Part shown: in pieces, positions 43,484-52,368 of the stretch
Layout of the letters: each line of letters begins with the position of its first letter
Numbering within the stretch: the stretch's first letter is position 1
NCBI GenBank assembly: GCA_023428065.1
Contig: JAEYZI010000069.1
Span: forward strand, 29,838-93,837
Source of the DNA: Actinomycetes bacterium
Lineage (GTDB): Bacteria; Actinomycetota; Actinomycetes; Actinomycetales; Microbacteriaceae
Direction: 5' to 3'
Length of the DNA: 64,000 nucleotides
Notes under the pieces: model-generated
The model's input: the letters and a program-made list of their open reading frames with translations, nothing else
Database searches by the model: none
Told to the model about the DNA's origin: nothing
Position numbers and translations under genes: made by a program

Positions 43484-44490
43484 CACACGACCTCCACGAG
43501 GCCGAGCGAGATGCCGCCCGCGAGCCCGATGAGCAGCACGCGCGAACCCTCGCGCAGCATCCCGCGGTCGCGCGCGAGCTTGAGCTGCAGCGGCAGGGTC
43601 ACGGAGGCGAGGTTGCCGTGGTCGCGCACCGTGATGACGGTGCGGTCGTCGGGCACGCCGAGGCGCTCGAAGACGGGCGGCAGGTAGGGCAGCGCCACCT
43701 GGTGGATCGCGACGAGGTCGAAGTCGTCCCACGTGAGGCCGCGGTCGCGCAGCAGGCCGAGCACCGGCTCGGGGCCGAGCTCGAGGAAGGCCTGCTGCAG
43801 CCCGTGGCCGTCCATGTCGAAGTACTCGGCGTCGATGTCGCGCGGCCGCATCGTCCCGCCGCCGGGGAGGGTGCCGATGCCCCAGTGCCGCGAGACCGCG
43901 AGGAATCGGGACGCGCGGATGCCGGCGTCCGGCGCGTCCGACGCCTCGAGCACGAGCGCGGCGCCGCCGTCGCTCATCGTGTAGCCGGGGAACGAGCGCA
44001 GGAACTGGTGGTGGTCGGCGACATCCCATCGCACGGCCACCGTCGGCGCCTCGCCGCTGGCGATGAGCACCCGACGGTACTGGCCGGTGCGGATGAACGC
44101 GTCGGCCACCTGCATCGCGTTGACGACCGAGTTGCAGGCGTTCTTGACGTCCATGACGGGCGCGTCGATGCCGAGCTTCGCGGCGACGATGTGGCTCGTG
44201 GCCGGCTCGACGAGGTCCTGGCTCGCGGAGGCGAACAGCACGAGGCTGACCTCGCCGGGCGACTCGGCGAGCGCCTCGCGGGCCGCCGCGACGGCGAGAT
44301 CGGAGGCATCCCAGCCGTCCGGCCGCAGGTGCACCGTCTCGACACCCGTCATGCGCCGGATGAGGCTCGTCGGCAGCCGCACGCCTGGGTTCCGGCGCCG
44401 CAGCTCGGCCTCCGTCTCGGCCGTCGTGCGCACGCGCTCGGGCAGGTGCACGCCGAGCCCGCTCACGCGGGTGGAGTCGGGCAGCGGCAC
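43480..44490 (-). CDS. OleA-like ketosynthase III (thiolase superfamily), first gene of the ole-like cluster
   Basis: A 336-residue thiolase-fold enzyme, the size of OleA. The catalytic triad Cys119 (VKNACNS), His263 (AIHQ) and Asn293 (DHGNL) is complete. OleA joins two fatty acyl-CoAs head to head by Claisen condensation to give a 2-alkyl-3-ketoacid, while FabH-like KASIII enzymes start fatty-acid synthesis. The downstream OleC- and OleD-like genes favour the OleA role. It starts at a GTG behind a -10 element that would drive all five genes. Confidence 0.85.
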   Translation of the reverse strand: MPLPDSTRVSGLGVHLPERVRTTAETEAELRRRNPGVRLPTSLIRRMTGVETVHLRPDGWDASDLAVAAAREALAESPGEVSLVLFASASQDLVEPATSHIVAAKLGIDAPVMDVKNACNSVVNAMQVADAFIRTGQYRRVLIASGEAPTVAVRWDVADHHQFLRSFPGYTMSDGGAALVLEASDAPDAGIRASRFLAVSRHWGIGTLPGGGTMRPRDIDAEYFDMDGHGLQQAFLELGPEPVLGLLRDRGLTWDDFDLVAIHQVALPYLPPVFERLGVPDDRTVITVRDHGNLASVTLPLQLKLARDRGMLREGSRVLLIGLAGGISLGLVEVVW

Positions 44491-44497
44491 GGATGCG

Positions 44498-44503
44498 AGC
44501 CTA
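44498..44503 (-). promoter_or_regulatory. -10 element (TAGGCT) for the ole-like five-gene cluster
   Basis: Minus-strand TAGGCT is seven bases before the GTG at 44490, so the polycistronic message would start at or beside the ketosynthase start codon. Confidence 0.5.
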
Positions 44504-44547
44504 GCGAGCGCGCATGCCGCATCCGTGCCGCGGCGAGGGGTCGGGTC

Positions 44548-45333
44548 TCAGGCGGTGGTGCCGAAGACGTGCGGGCCACGGATCGCGACGTCGGATCCGC
44601 CGTCGATGTAGATGGTCTGGCCCGCGAGGTGGGTGTTCTCCTCGCTCGCGAGCCACGCGAGCAGGCGCGCCACGACGATCGGTTCGGCGGGACCGCCGAG
44701 CGGCATGGGCACCATGTGCGCCAACTGCTCGCGCGCCTCCGCGGTCTGCATGAGGGGCGCCGTCATGGGCGTGATGATGATGCCGGGGCCGACCGCGTTG
44801 AGGGGGATGCCGGCTCCCGCCCACTCGGGCGTGATGGATGCGGTGCGCACCCACTCGGAGAGCGCCCGCTTCGTGGAGGCGTAGATGAGGCCGCCGAGGT
44901 CCTGCTCGACGAGGGCGTCGGCGCGTGCCACGGCCGCCTCCTCGTCGCCCGCCGAAAGCAGAGCGACGAGCTCGTCGTCGACCGGCATGAGCGAGGCCAT
45001 CGACGAGACGACGACGGCGCGCGGCGCATCCGATCCCGCGAGCTGGGGGCGGAGCTCTTCGAGCGTCGCGAGGGTGCCGAAGTAGTTGACGCGCACCGTG
45101 AGCGAGGTGGGCACGGCCACGCCCGCGACGGCGACGATCGCGTCGATGCCGTCGGGGGCATGCGCGGCGACGGCCTCCGCGAGGGCCGAGCGGCCCTCGC
45201 GCGTGGCGATGTCGGCCGAGATGTCGGTGCCCTGCAGGTCGACACCGATGACGCGCTCGCCCCGGCCCTCCAGCAGCTCCTTGGTGGCCTTGCCGATCCC
45301 GGATGCCGCTCCGGTCACAACGTAGGTGCGCAT
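44548..45333 (-). CDS. Short-chain dehydrogenase/reductase (hydroxysteroid dehydrogenase-like)
   Basis: A 261-residue classical SDR. It has the cofactor motif TGAASGIG (residues 7-14), an SSM segment with the catalytic Ser, and YASTK as the catalytic Tyr/Lys pair. An insertion between the catalytic Ser and Tyr is usual in 3-alpha-hydroxysteroid dehydrogenase-like members. A GAGAGGAA ribosome-binding stretch precedes the ATG, and a possible -10 (TAGCGT, 45381-45386) lies further upstream. It lies 57 bases upstream of the ole-like cluster on the same strand and could supply or modify its substrate, but it has its own promoter signals. Confidence 0.88.
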   Translation of the reverse strand: MRTYVVTGAASGIGKATKELLEGRGERVIGVDLQGTDISADIATREGRSALAEAVAAHAPDGIDAIVAVAGVAVPTSLTVRVNYFGTLATLEELRPQLAGSDAPRAVVVSSMASLMPVDDELVALLSAGDEEAAVARADALVEQDLGGLIYASTKRALSEWVRTASITPEWAGAGIPLNAVGPGIIITPMTAPLMQTAEAREQLAHMVPMPLGGPAEPIVVARLLAWLASEENTHLAGQTIYIDGGSDVAIRGPHVFGTTA

Positions 45334-45433
45334 GTGCTCGTTCCTCTCCGGCGACGACGTCTGCGTCCCCGCCGATGCCCACGCTAGGGATCGGGCTGAG
45401 TTTTCCCCAGGGACTTACGTCCCGGCGACGCCG

Positions 45434-47359
<1,926 letters not shown>

Positions 47360-47366
47360 CCCTCCG

Positions 47367-47372
47367 AGCCTA
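47367..47372 (-). promoter_or_regulatory. -10 element (TAGGCT) for the ABC-F gene, overlapping the SulP stop codon
   Basis: Minus-strand TAGGCT seven bases before the ATG at 47359. Its first three bases are the TAG stop codon of the SulP transporter gene. Confidence 0.45.
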
Positions 47373-49064
47373 GGCGGGAGGGATGCGCCCCTCCTGCACG
47401 TCGTCGCCGCGCTCGCGCGCGACGTGACTGCGGGCATGCTCGACGGCAGCGGGGAGGTCGGCGAAGAGGTGCTTGTGGTGGCGCAGCGCCGCGAGCACGC
47501 CGACCGTGCGGAACAGCTCCACATGCCCCTCCCGCACGCCCTTGATGAGCACCGTGATGCCGCGGGCCTCGAGACGCTGCACGATCTCGCTCAGCACGTG
47601 CGCGCCCGTCGCGTCGACGAGCTCGAGCTGCGACATCCGCAGGATCACGACGGAGACGCCGTCGATCGCCGTCACGGTGTCGAACACGCGATCGGATGCC
47701 GCGAAGAACAGCGGCCCGTCGAGACGGATGAGGGCGATGCGCTCGTCGCCCTCGACCGGCTCCCCCGCGAGCGGCTCGCGGGTGACGCCCGTCGCGCGCG
47801 AGAGGCTGCGGATCGCGAAGATGCCCGCCACGACGATGCCGATGACGACCGCGACGATGAGGTCGACCGAGATCGTCACGATCGCGGTCACCACGAACGC
47901 GATCGCGTCGGCGCGCGTCGAGCGAAGGATGCTGCGCACGGTCGCCGCGTGCACCATGCGCACCGCCGTCACCATGAGCACGCCCGAGAGCGCCGCGAGC
48001 GGGATGAGGCCGACGGGCTCCGCGGCGACGAGCACGACGAGCAGAAGCACGAGCGCGTGGAACACGGCCGCGAGGCGCGTGCGCGCGCCCGAGCGCACGT
48101 TGACGGCGGTTCGGGCGATGGCGCCGGTCGCGGGCATGCCGCCGAAGAGCCCCGCGGCGACCGACGCGAGGCCCTGGCCGACGAGCTCGCGGTCGGGATC
48201 GTAGGGGCCCGTGTCGGCGAGGGACGCTGCGACGCGCGCCGACAGGAGCGATTCGATCGCGGCGAGCGCGGCGACCGTGAGCACGGGTCCGGCGAGCGCA
48301 CCGAGCGTGCCGAGGTCGAACGCGGGGAGCACGGGCGCGGGCAGGCTGTGCGGCAGCTCTCCGATGTCGGCGAGCGGGCTCGGCAGCCACAGCGCGAGCA
48401 CGGCGACGAGCGCGATGCCGATGAGCGACCCCGGGATCGAGGGGTGCAGCTTCGGGAGGAACACCATGCACAGCGCGACAACCGCGACCGCACCGAGCGC
48501 CCACGCGAGGTAGGCAGGGTCGGCACCGAGCAGCGCCTCCACGGCGGTGACGACGACGTTCGTGTGCGAGGCGCCCGCGGCATCCGCGCGCGTGAGGGCG
48601 GGCACCTGCTGCAGGAAGATGATCGCCGCGATGCCGAGCGTGAACCCCTCGATGACGGGCCACGGGATGAACGACACCGCGCGCCCGAGCCGCAGCACGC
48701 CCGCGACGAGCACGACGACGCCCGCCATGACGCTCACGAGCGCGACTGCGGCGAGTCCGTGGCTCGCGACGATCGGCGCGAGCACGACGACCATGGCGCC
48801 CGTGGGGCCCGACACCTGCACGTTCGAGCCGCCGAAGACCGCCGCCACGACGCCCGCGACGATCGCCGTGATGAGGCCGGCTTCGGCGCCCGCCCCCGAC
48901 GAGATGCCGAACCCGAGGGCGAGCGGCAGGGCGACGATGCCCACCGTGACGCCCGCGAGCAGGTCGGCGCGCCAGCTGCGGCGCAGTCCGCGGTAGTCGG
49001 CGCGCGAGGGCAGCAGGCCGCGGAGGCGGGCGAGGGTGGCCCGCGCGCCCGCCGCGCCGCTCAT
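47370..49064 (-). CDS. SulP-family inorganic anion transporter with STAS domain
   Basis: A 564-residue protein with an N-terminal transport domain of about 14 helices (DLLAGVTVGIVALPLALGFG and the SGPTGAM block are SulP signatures) and a C-terminal STAS domain from about residue 440 (EGDERIALIRLDGPLFFAA). SulP proteins import sulfate, bicarbonate or other anions. The ATG overlaps the stop of the ArsR-type regulator by 4 bases, making a regulator-transporter operon. The substrate cannot be chosen from sequence. Confidence 0.92.
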   Translation of the reverse strand: MSGAAGARATLARLRGLLPSRADYRGLRRSWRADLLAGVTVGIVALPLALGFGISSGAGAEAGLITAIVAGVVAAVFGGSNVQVSGPTGAMVVVLAPIVASHGLAAVALVSVMAGVVVLVAGVLRLGRAVSFIPWPVIEGFTLGIAAIIFLQQVPALTRADAAGASHTNVVVTAVEALLGADPAYLAWALGAVAVVALCMVFLPKLHPSIPGSLIGIALVAVLALWLPSPLADIGELPHSLPAPVLPAFDLGTLGALAGPVLTVAALAAIESLLSARVAASLADTGPYDPDRELVGQGLASVAAGLFGGMPATGAIARTAVNVRSGARTRLAAVFHALVLLLVVLVAAEPVGLIPLAALSGVLMVTAVRMVHAATVRSILRSTRADAIAFVVTAIVTISVDLIVAVVIGIVVAGIFAIRSLSRATGVTREPLAGEPVEGDERIALIRLDGPLFFAASDRVFDTVTAIDGVSVVILRMSQLELVDATGAHVLSEIVQRLEARGITVLIKGVREGHVELFRTVGVLAALRHHKHLFADLPAAVEHARSHVARERGDDVQEGRIPPA

Positions 49065-49420
49065 CGCGGCAGCTCGGGCAGGGCCGCGACGTCGGCGGCG
49101 CGGGCGCCGTCGGCGCGCACGATGTCGACGAGCAGGCGGCGCGCGACGGCGAGCAGCTCGGCGACGTCGGGGTGCGCGTGGCGGTAGTACACGTGGCTCC
49201 CGCGGCGGTCGGAGGCGACGAGCCGGTGCCGTCGCAGCACGGCGAGGTGCTGCGAGAGGTGCGAGGCCTCGAGTCCGGTGGCCTCCTGCAGCTCGGCGAC
49301 GCTGTGCTCGTCGCCGTCGGCGAGCAGTTCGAGCAGCCGGATGCGGAACGGATGCGCGAGCCCCTTGAAGAGGCCCGCCTTCACCTCGTAGAGCGGTCGC
49401 TCCTCGTGACTGAACGGCAT
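49061..49420 (-). CDS. ArsR-family transcriptional regulator controlling the SulP gene
   Basis: A 119-residue winged-helix repressor. The fold is visible as GLAHPFRIRLLELLADGDEHSVAELQEATG, then the recognition helix LEASHLSQHLAVLRRHRLV and wing SDRRGSHVYYRH. The usual metal-binding ELCVCDL motif of SmtB/ArsR is absent (the matching place reads SVAELQEAT), so a non-metal signal or another metal site is likely. A 16-base palindrome covers its start codon, pointing to self-repression. The longer upstream reading frame crosses repeat sequence and was rejected. Confidence 0.88.
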   Translation of the reverse strand: MPFSHEERPLYEVKAGLFKGLAHPFRIRLLELLADGDEHSVAELQEATGLEASHLSQHLAVLRRHRLVASDRRGSHVYYRHAHPDVAELLAVARRLLVDIVRADGARAADVAALPELPR

Positions 49421-49434
49421 GATGAAGTCATCAT
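49419..49434 (-). promoter_or_regulatory. Palindromic operator over the ArsR start codon
   Basis: ATGATGA-AG-TCATCAT is a perfect 7-bp inverted repeat. On the minus strand a TATGAT -10 element (49432-49437) overlaps it, and the ATG at 49420 is at its far edge, so a bound dimer would block both transcription and the start of a near-leaderless message. Confidence 0.6.
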
Positions 49435-49452
49435 ACGGCGGAGACGCGCTCC

Positions 49453-49629
49453 TGCGGCTTGAGTAGCCCGCGAAGCGGCACCCCCTGCGGGTTGAGTAGC
49501 CCGCGAAGCGGGCGTATCGAAACCCCCCACCGCACCACACCGTCACGCGGGTCTCGATACACCGCGCTCACGCGCGGCACTCGACCAGCGGGGTGAGGCG
49601 GAGCCGACGCGCGGCACTCGACCAGCGAG
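49453..49629. repeat. Second cluster of the ggtctcgatacg / gttgagtagcccgcg repeat
   Basis: This fills most of the 49421-49656 gap. It has two units with TTGAGTAGCCCGCGAAGCGG, the second ending GGCGTATCGAAACC (to 49524). After 25 bases comes an inverted unit starting GGTCTCGATAC (49550) with GGCACTCGACCAGCGG, and then a partial unit. Orientation is reversed relative to the cluster at 45696. Confidence 0.85.
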
Positions 49630-49656
49630 GCGGAGGCGGCACGCGGCCGTGCGCGC

Positions 49657-50589
49657 TCAGTCCGCGACGATCCGGGCGCCGTGCACGGGCCCGGTGGCCC
49701 GCACGACGTTGAGCCGCGCCGCGGAGAGCGCGACCTGCAGCTCGAGAGCCGAGTCGACATCCGCGGCGAGGAACGCGACCGTGGGACCGGACCCGGAGAC
49801 GATGCCCGCGAGCGCACCGTTCTGCTCGCCGAGCTCGAGCACGTCGGCGAGCGACGGCTCGAGGTGCAGGGCGGGCGCCTGCAGGTCGTTGTGGAGGGTC
49901 TCGGCGAGCATGTGCGGGTCGCCCGCACGGAGCGCCTGCAGCACGCTCGTGGCGACCGTGGGACGCGGGTCGGCGGGGAAGATGTCCTGCGCGTGGCGTC
50001 GGCGGTGCTCGTCGAGCTCGGCGTAGACGGCGGGCGTCGAGAGCCCGAAGTCGGCGAGCGCGAGCACCCAGTGGAAGGTGCCTGCGGCGAGGGCGGGTGA
50101 GAGCTCGTCGCCGCGTCCCGTGCCGATCGCGGTGCCGCCCGTGAGGGCGAAGGGCACGTCGGCGCCGAGCTTGCGCGCCAGGTCGAGCAGCTCCTCGCGC
50201 GGCAGCTCCGTGCCCCACAGCGCATCGCACGCGACGAGGGTGGCCGCGGCATCCGCGGATCCGCCGCCCATGCCGCCCGTGACGGGCACGTGCTTGTCGA
50301 TGTGGATGTGGGCGCCGCCGGCGTAGCCGGTGCGGGCGGCGAGCAGTCGCGCCGCCTTGATGGCGATGTTCGCCCCGTCGACGGGCACGCGCGAGAGCTC
50401 GACCGTGCCGGTGACCTCGACCGAGAAGTCGGGGGCCTCGCTCACCCGCACGTCTTCGCAGAGCGACACCGCCTGGTACGCGATCGCGACGTCGTGGTAG
50501 CCGGCCTCGTCGATCGCGCCGACTTTGAGGTAGACGTTGATCTTCCCGGGGGCTTTGACGTGCACCGAAGCGCGCCCGGAGGAAGTCAT
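49657..50589 (-). CDS. ispE: 4-diphosphocytidyl-2-C-methyl-D-erythritol kinase
   Basis: A 310-residue GHMP kinase of the MEP isoprenoid pathway, phosphorylating CDP-ME at the 2-hydroxyl. Motifs: KINVYLKVG near the N-terminus (residues 14-22), the ATP-binding GGMGGGSADAA (near 100-110) and the C-terminal SGSGPTVAFL. Length is normal. It is 31 bases after rsmA on the same strand with its own -10 element, preserving the metG-tatD-rsmA-ispE order common in actinobacteria. Confidence 0.95.
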   Translation of the reverse strand: MTSSGRASVHVKAPGKINVYLKVGAIDEAGYHDVAIAYQAVSLCEDVRVSEAPDFSVEVTGTVELSRVPVDGANIAIKAARLLAARTGYAGGAHIHIDKHVPVTGGMGGGSADAAATLVACDALWGTELPREELLDLARKLGADVPFALTGGTAIGTGRGDELSPALAAGTFHWVLALADFGLSTPAVYAELDEHRRRHAQDIFPADPRPTVATSVLQALRAGDPHMLAETLHNDLQAPALHLEPSLADVLELGEQNGALAGIVSGSGPTVAFLAADVDSALELQVALSAARLNVVRATGPVHGARIVAD

Positions 50590-50595
50590 TGCTCC

Positions 50596-50601
50596 ACCCT
50601 A
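50596..50601 (-). promoter_or_regulatory. -10 element (TAGGGT) for ispE
   Basis: Minus-strand TAGGGT, then GGAGCA (six bases) and the ATG at 50589. GGAG could also act as a ribosome-binding site for read-through transcripts from rsmA. Confidence 0.5.
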
Positions 50602-50620
50602 AGGGAGGTGGAACGTGCGG

Positions 50621-51448
50621 TCACCGCGCCCGCGCGATGCGCAGGAAGTCGGCCACGGTGAGCTGCTCTCCGCGCGCCGTGGGGTCGACGCCCGCCGCCT
50701 CGAGGGTCGCGGATGCGGCGGCCGAGCCGCCGAGGACGTCCGCGAGAGCCTGGCGCAGCATCTTGCGGCGCTGCCCGAATGCGGCGTCGACGAGGGCGAA
50801 CGTCGCGGCGCGTTCCGCCGCCGTTCCCGGCAGCTCGCCGCGGCGGAACGCGACGAGCACCGAGTCGACGTTCGGCACGGGCCAGAACACCTGGCGGCTG
50901 ACGGTGCCGGCGATCGTCCACACGCCGTACCAGGCGGCCTTGACGCTCGGAGCCCCGTAGATGCGGGAGCCGGGGGCGGCGGCGAGCCGCTGCCCGACCT
51001 CCGCCTGCACCATGACGAGCGCGCTCTGAAGACTCGGCACGACCTCGAGCAGGTGCAGCAGCACGGGCACCGAGACGTTGTAGGGCAGGTTGGCGACGAG
51101 CGCGGTCGGCTCCCCCGGCACGCCGTCGACGCGGAGCGCGTCGGCGGCGACGACCTCGAGCGGCGAGCCCGGCAGCATCGCGTCGACGGTGAGCGGCAGC
51201 TGCGCGGCGAGCCGGCGGTCGATCTCGATCGCCGTGACGCGGGCGCCCGACTCGAGCAGCCCGAGCGTGAGGGAGCCGAGCCCCGGCCCCACCTCGACGA
51301 CGTGCTCACCCGGCGCGATGCCCGCCGTGCGCACGATCTTGCGCACCGTGTTGCCGTCGACGACGAAGTTCTGGCCGAGCTTCTTGGTGGGCTGCAGGTC
51401 GAGGGCGTCGGCGAGGTCGCGGATCTCGGCGGGCCCGAGCAGGCTCAC
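50621..51448 (-). CDS. rsmA: 16S rRNA (adenine1518-N6/adenine1519-N6)-dimethyltransferase
   Basis: A 275-residue KsgA/RsmA enzyme that dimethylates two adenosines in helix 45 of 16S rRNA during small-subunit maturation. It shows the N-terminal KKLGQNFVVD segment, the SAM-binding VEVGPGLGSLT (near 51-61) and the catalytic NLPYN (near 118-122). The ATG overlaps the tatD-like stop by 4 bases. Confidence 0.95.
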   Translation of the reverse strand: MSLLGPAEIRDLADALDLQPTKKLGQNFVVDGNTVRKIVRTAGIAPGEHVVEVGPGLGSLTLGLLESGARVTAIEIDRRLAAQLPLTVDAMLPGSPLEVVAADALRVDGVPGEPTALVANLPYNVSVPVLLHLLEVVPSLQSALVMVQAEVGQRLAAAPGSRIYGAPSVKAAWYGVWTIAGTVSRQVFWPVPNVDSVLVAFRRGELPGTAAERAATFALVDAAFGQRRKMLRQALADVLGGSAAASATLEAAGVDPTARGEQLTVADFLRIARAR

Positions 51449-52368
51449 GCCCGACCCTCGAAGGGGCCGCGCGGTGCGTCGACGGGCTCATCGTCCCAGT
51501 GGCCGTACACGAGCTCCGTGGTCGACACGATCTGCGCCGCGAGCATCGACGCCTCGGTGCCGAGGTGCGCCGCCATCGCCCGCAGGGTGTGCGGCAGCAG
51601 GTAGGGCGCGTTCGGTCGCCCGCGGAACGGCACGGGGGTCAGGTAGGGGGCGTCGGTCTCGACGAGGATGCGCGAGCGCGGGATGATCTCGAGCGCCTCC
51701 CGCAGGGCAGGGGCGTTCTTGAAGGTGACCGTGCCCGCGAACGACAGGTACCATCCGCGTTCGGCGACGAGCTGGGCGAGGGCGGCGTCGCCCGAGAAGC
51801 AATGGAAGACGACCCGCTCGGGAGCGCCCACGCGGTCGAGGGTCTCGACGACCTCGCGGTGCGCGTCGCGGTCGTGGATCTGCAGGGCGAGGTCGTGCGC
51901 CTTCGCGATCTCGATGTGCGCCTCGAAGGAGCGGTACTGCGCGTCGATGCCCGCCGCATCCTCGGTGCGGAAGAAGTCGAGGCCGGTCTCGCCGATCGCC
52001 CGCACGCGCGGCCGGGAGGCGAGCTCGTCGATGCCCGCGAGGTGGTCGTCGAGCAGCCCCTGCGCGAACAGCTCGGGGGTCTCGTTGGGGTGGATCGCGA
52101 CGGCCGCGAGCACGCGCGGCTCGACGGAGGCGATGTCGGCGCTCCAGCGCGAGGTGGCGAGGTCGGTGCCGACCTGCACGACGCCCTTCACGCCGACCGC
52201 GGAGGCCCGGTCGAGGTGCTCGCGGTAGTCGAGCGGTTCGCCCGAGTCGGCCACCTCGAGGTGGGTGTGGTTGTCGTACACCGGCACGACGAGCGACTCG
52301 GGCAGGGGCGGGTAGTCCCGGGGCGGCCCGTCCGGGGCCTCCCTCGCGCGCAGGAACCCGTCGGTCAC
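51445..52368 (-). CDS. TatD-family metal-dependent hydrolase/deoxyribonuclease
   Basis: A 307-residue amidohydrolase-fold protein. The metal-binding DNHTHLE motif is near residue 32, with VQVGTD, the AIHPNE block, GETGLDFFRT, QIHDRDAH, FHCFSGD and ETDAPYLTP following in the order expected for TatD DNases. About 30 N-terminal residues precede the core domain. The GTG start overlaps the metG stop (GTGA), and the gene overlaps rsmA by 4 bases, giving a tightly coupled run. Confidence 0.92.
   Translation of the reverse strand: MTDGFLRAREAPDGPPRDYPPLPESLVVPVYDNHTHLEVADSGEPLDYREHLDRASAVGVKGVVQVGTDLATSRWSADIASVEPRVLAAVAIHPNETPELFAQGLLDDHLAGIDELASRPRVRAIGETGLDFFRTEDAAGIDAQYRSFEAHIEIAKAHDLALQIHDRDAHREVVETLDRVGAPERVVFHCFSGDAALAQLVAERGWYLSFAGTVTFKNAPALREALEIIPRSRILVETDAPYLTPVPFRGRPNAPYLLPHTLRAMAAHLGTEASMLAAQIVSTTELVYGHWDDEPVDAPRGPFEGRA

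Noticed and set aside
36280..45333. Terpene or polyketide cluster suggested by two P450s, a ketosynthase and a glycosyltransferase
   Set aside because: No terpene synthase, modular KS-AT, ACP or prenyltransferase is present; the OleA/OleC/OleD set explains the genes better.
49421..49656. Possible CRISPR array in the repeat-rich gap
   Set aside because: The units are inverted relative to each other, vary in length and have no regular spacers; no cas genes are present.
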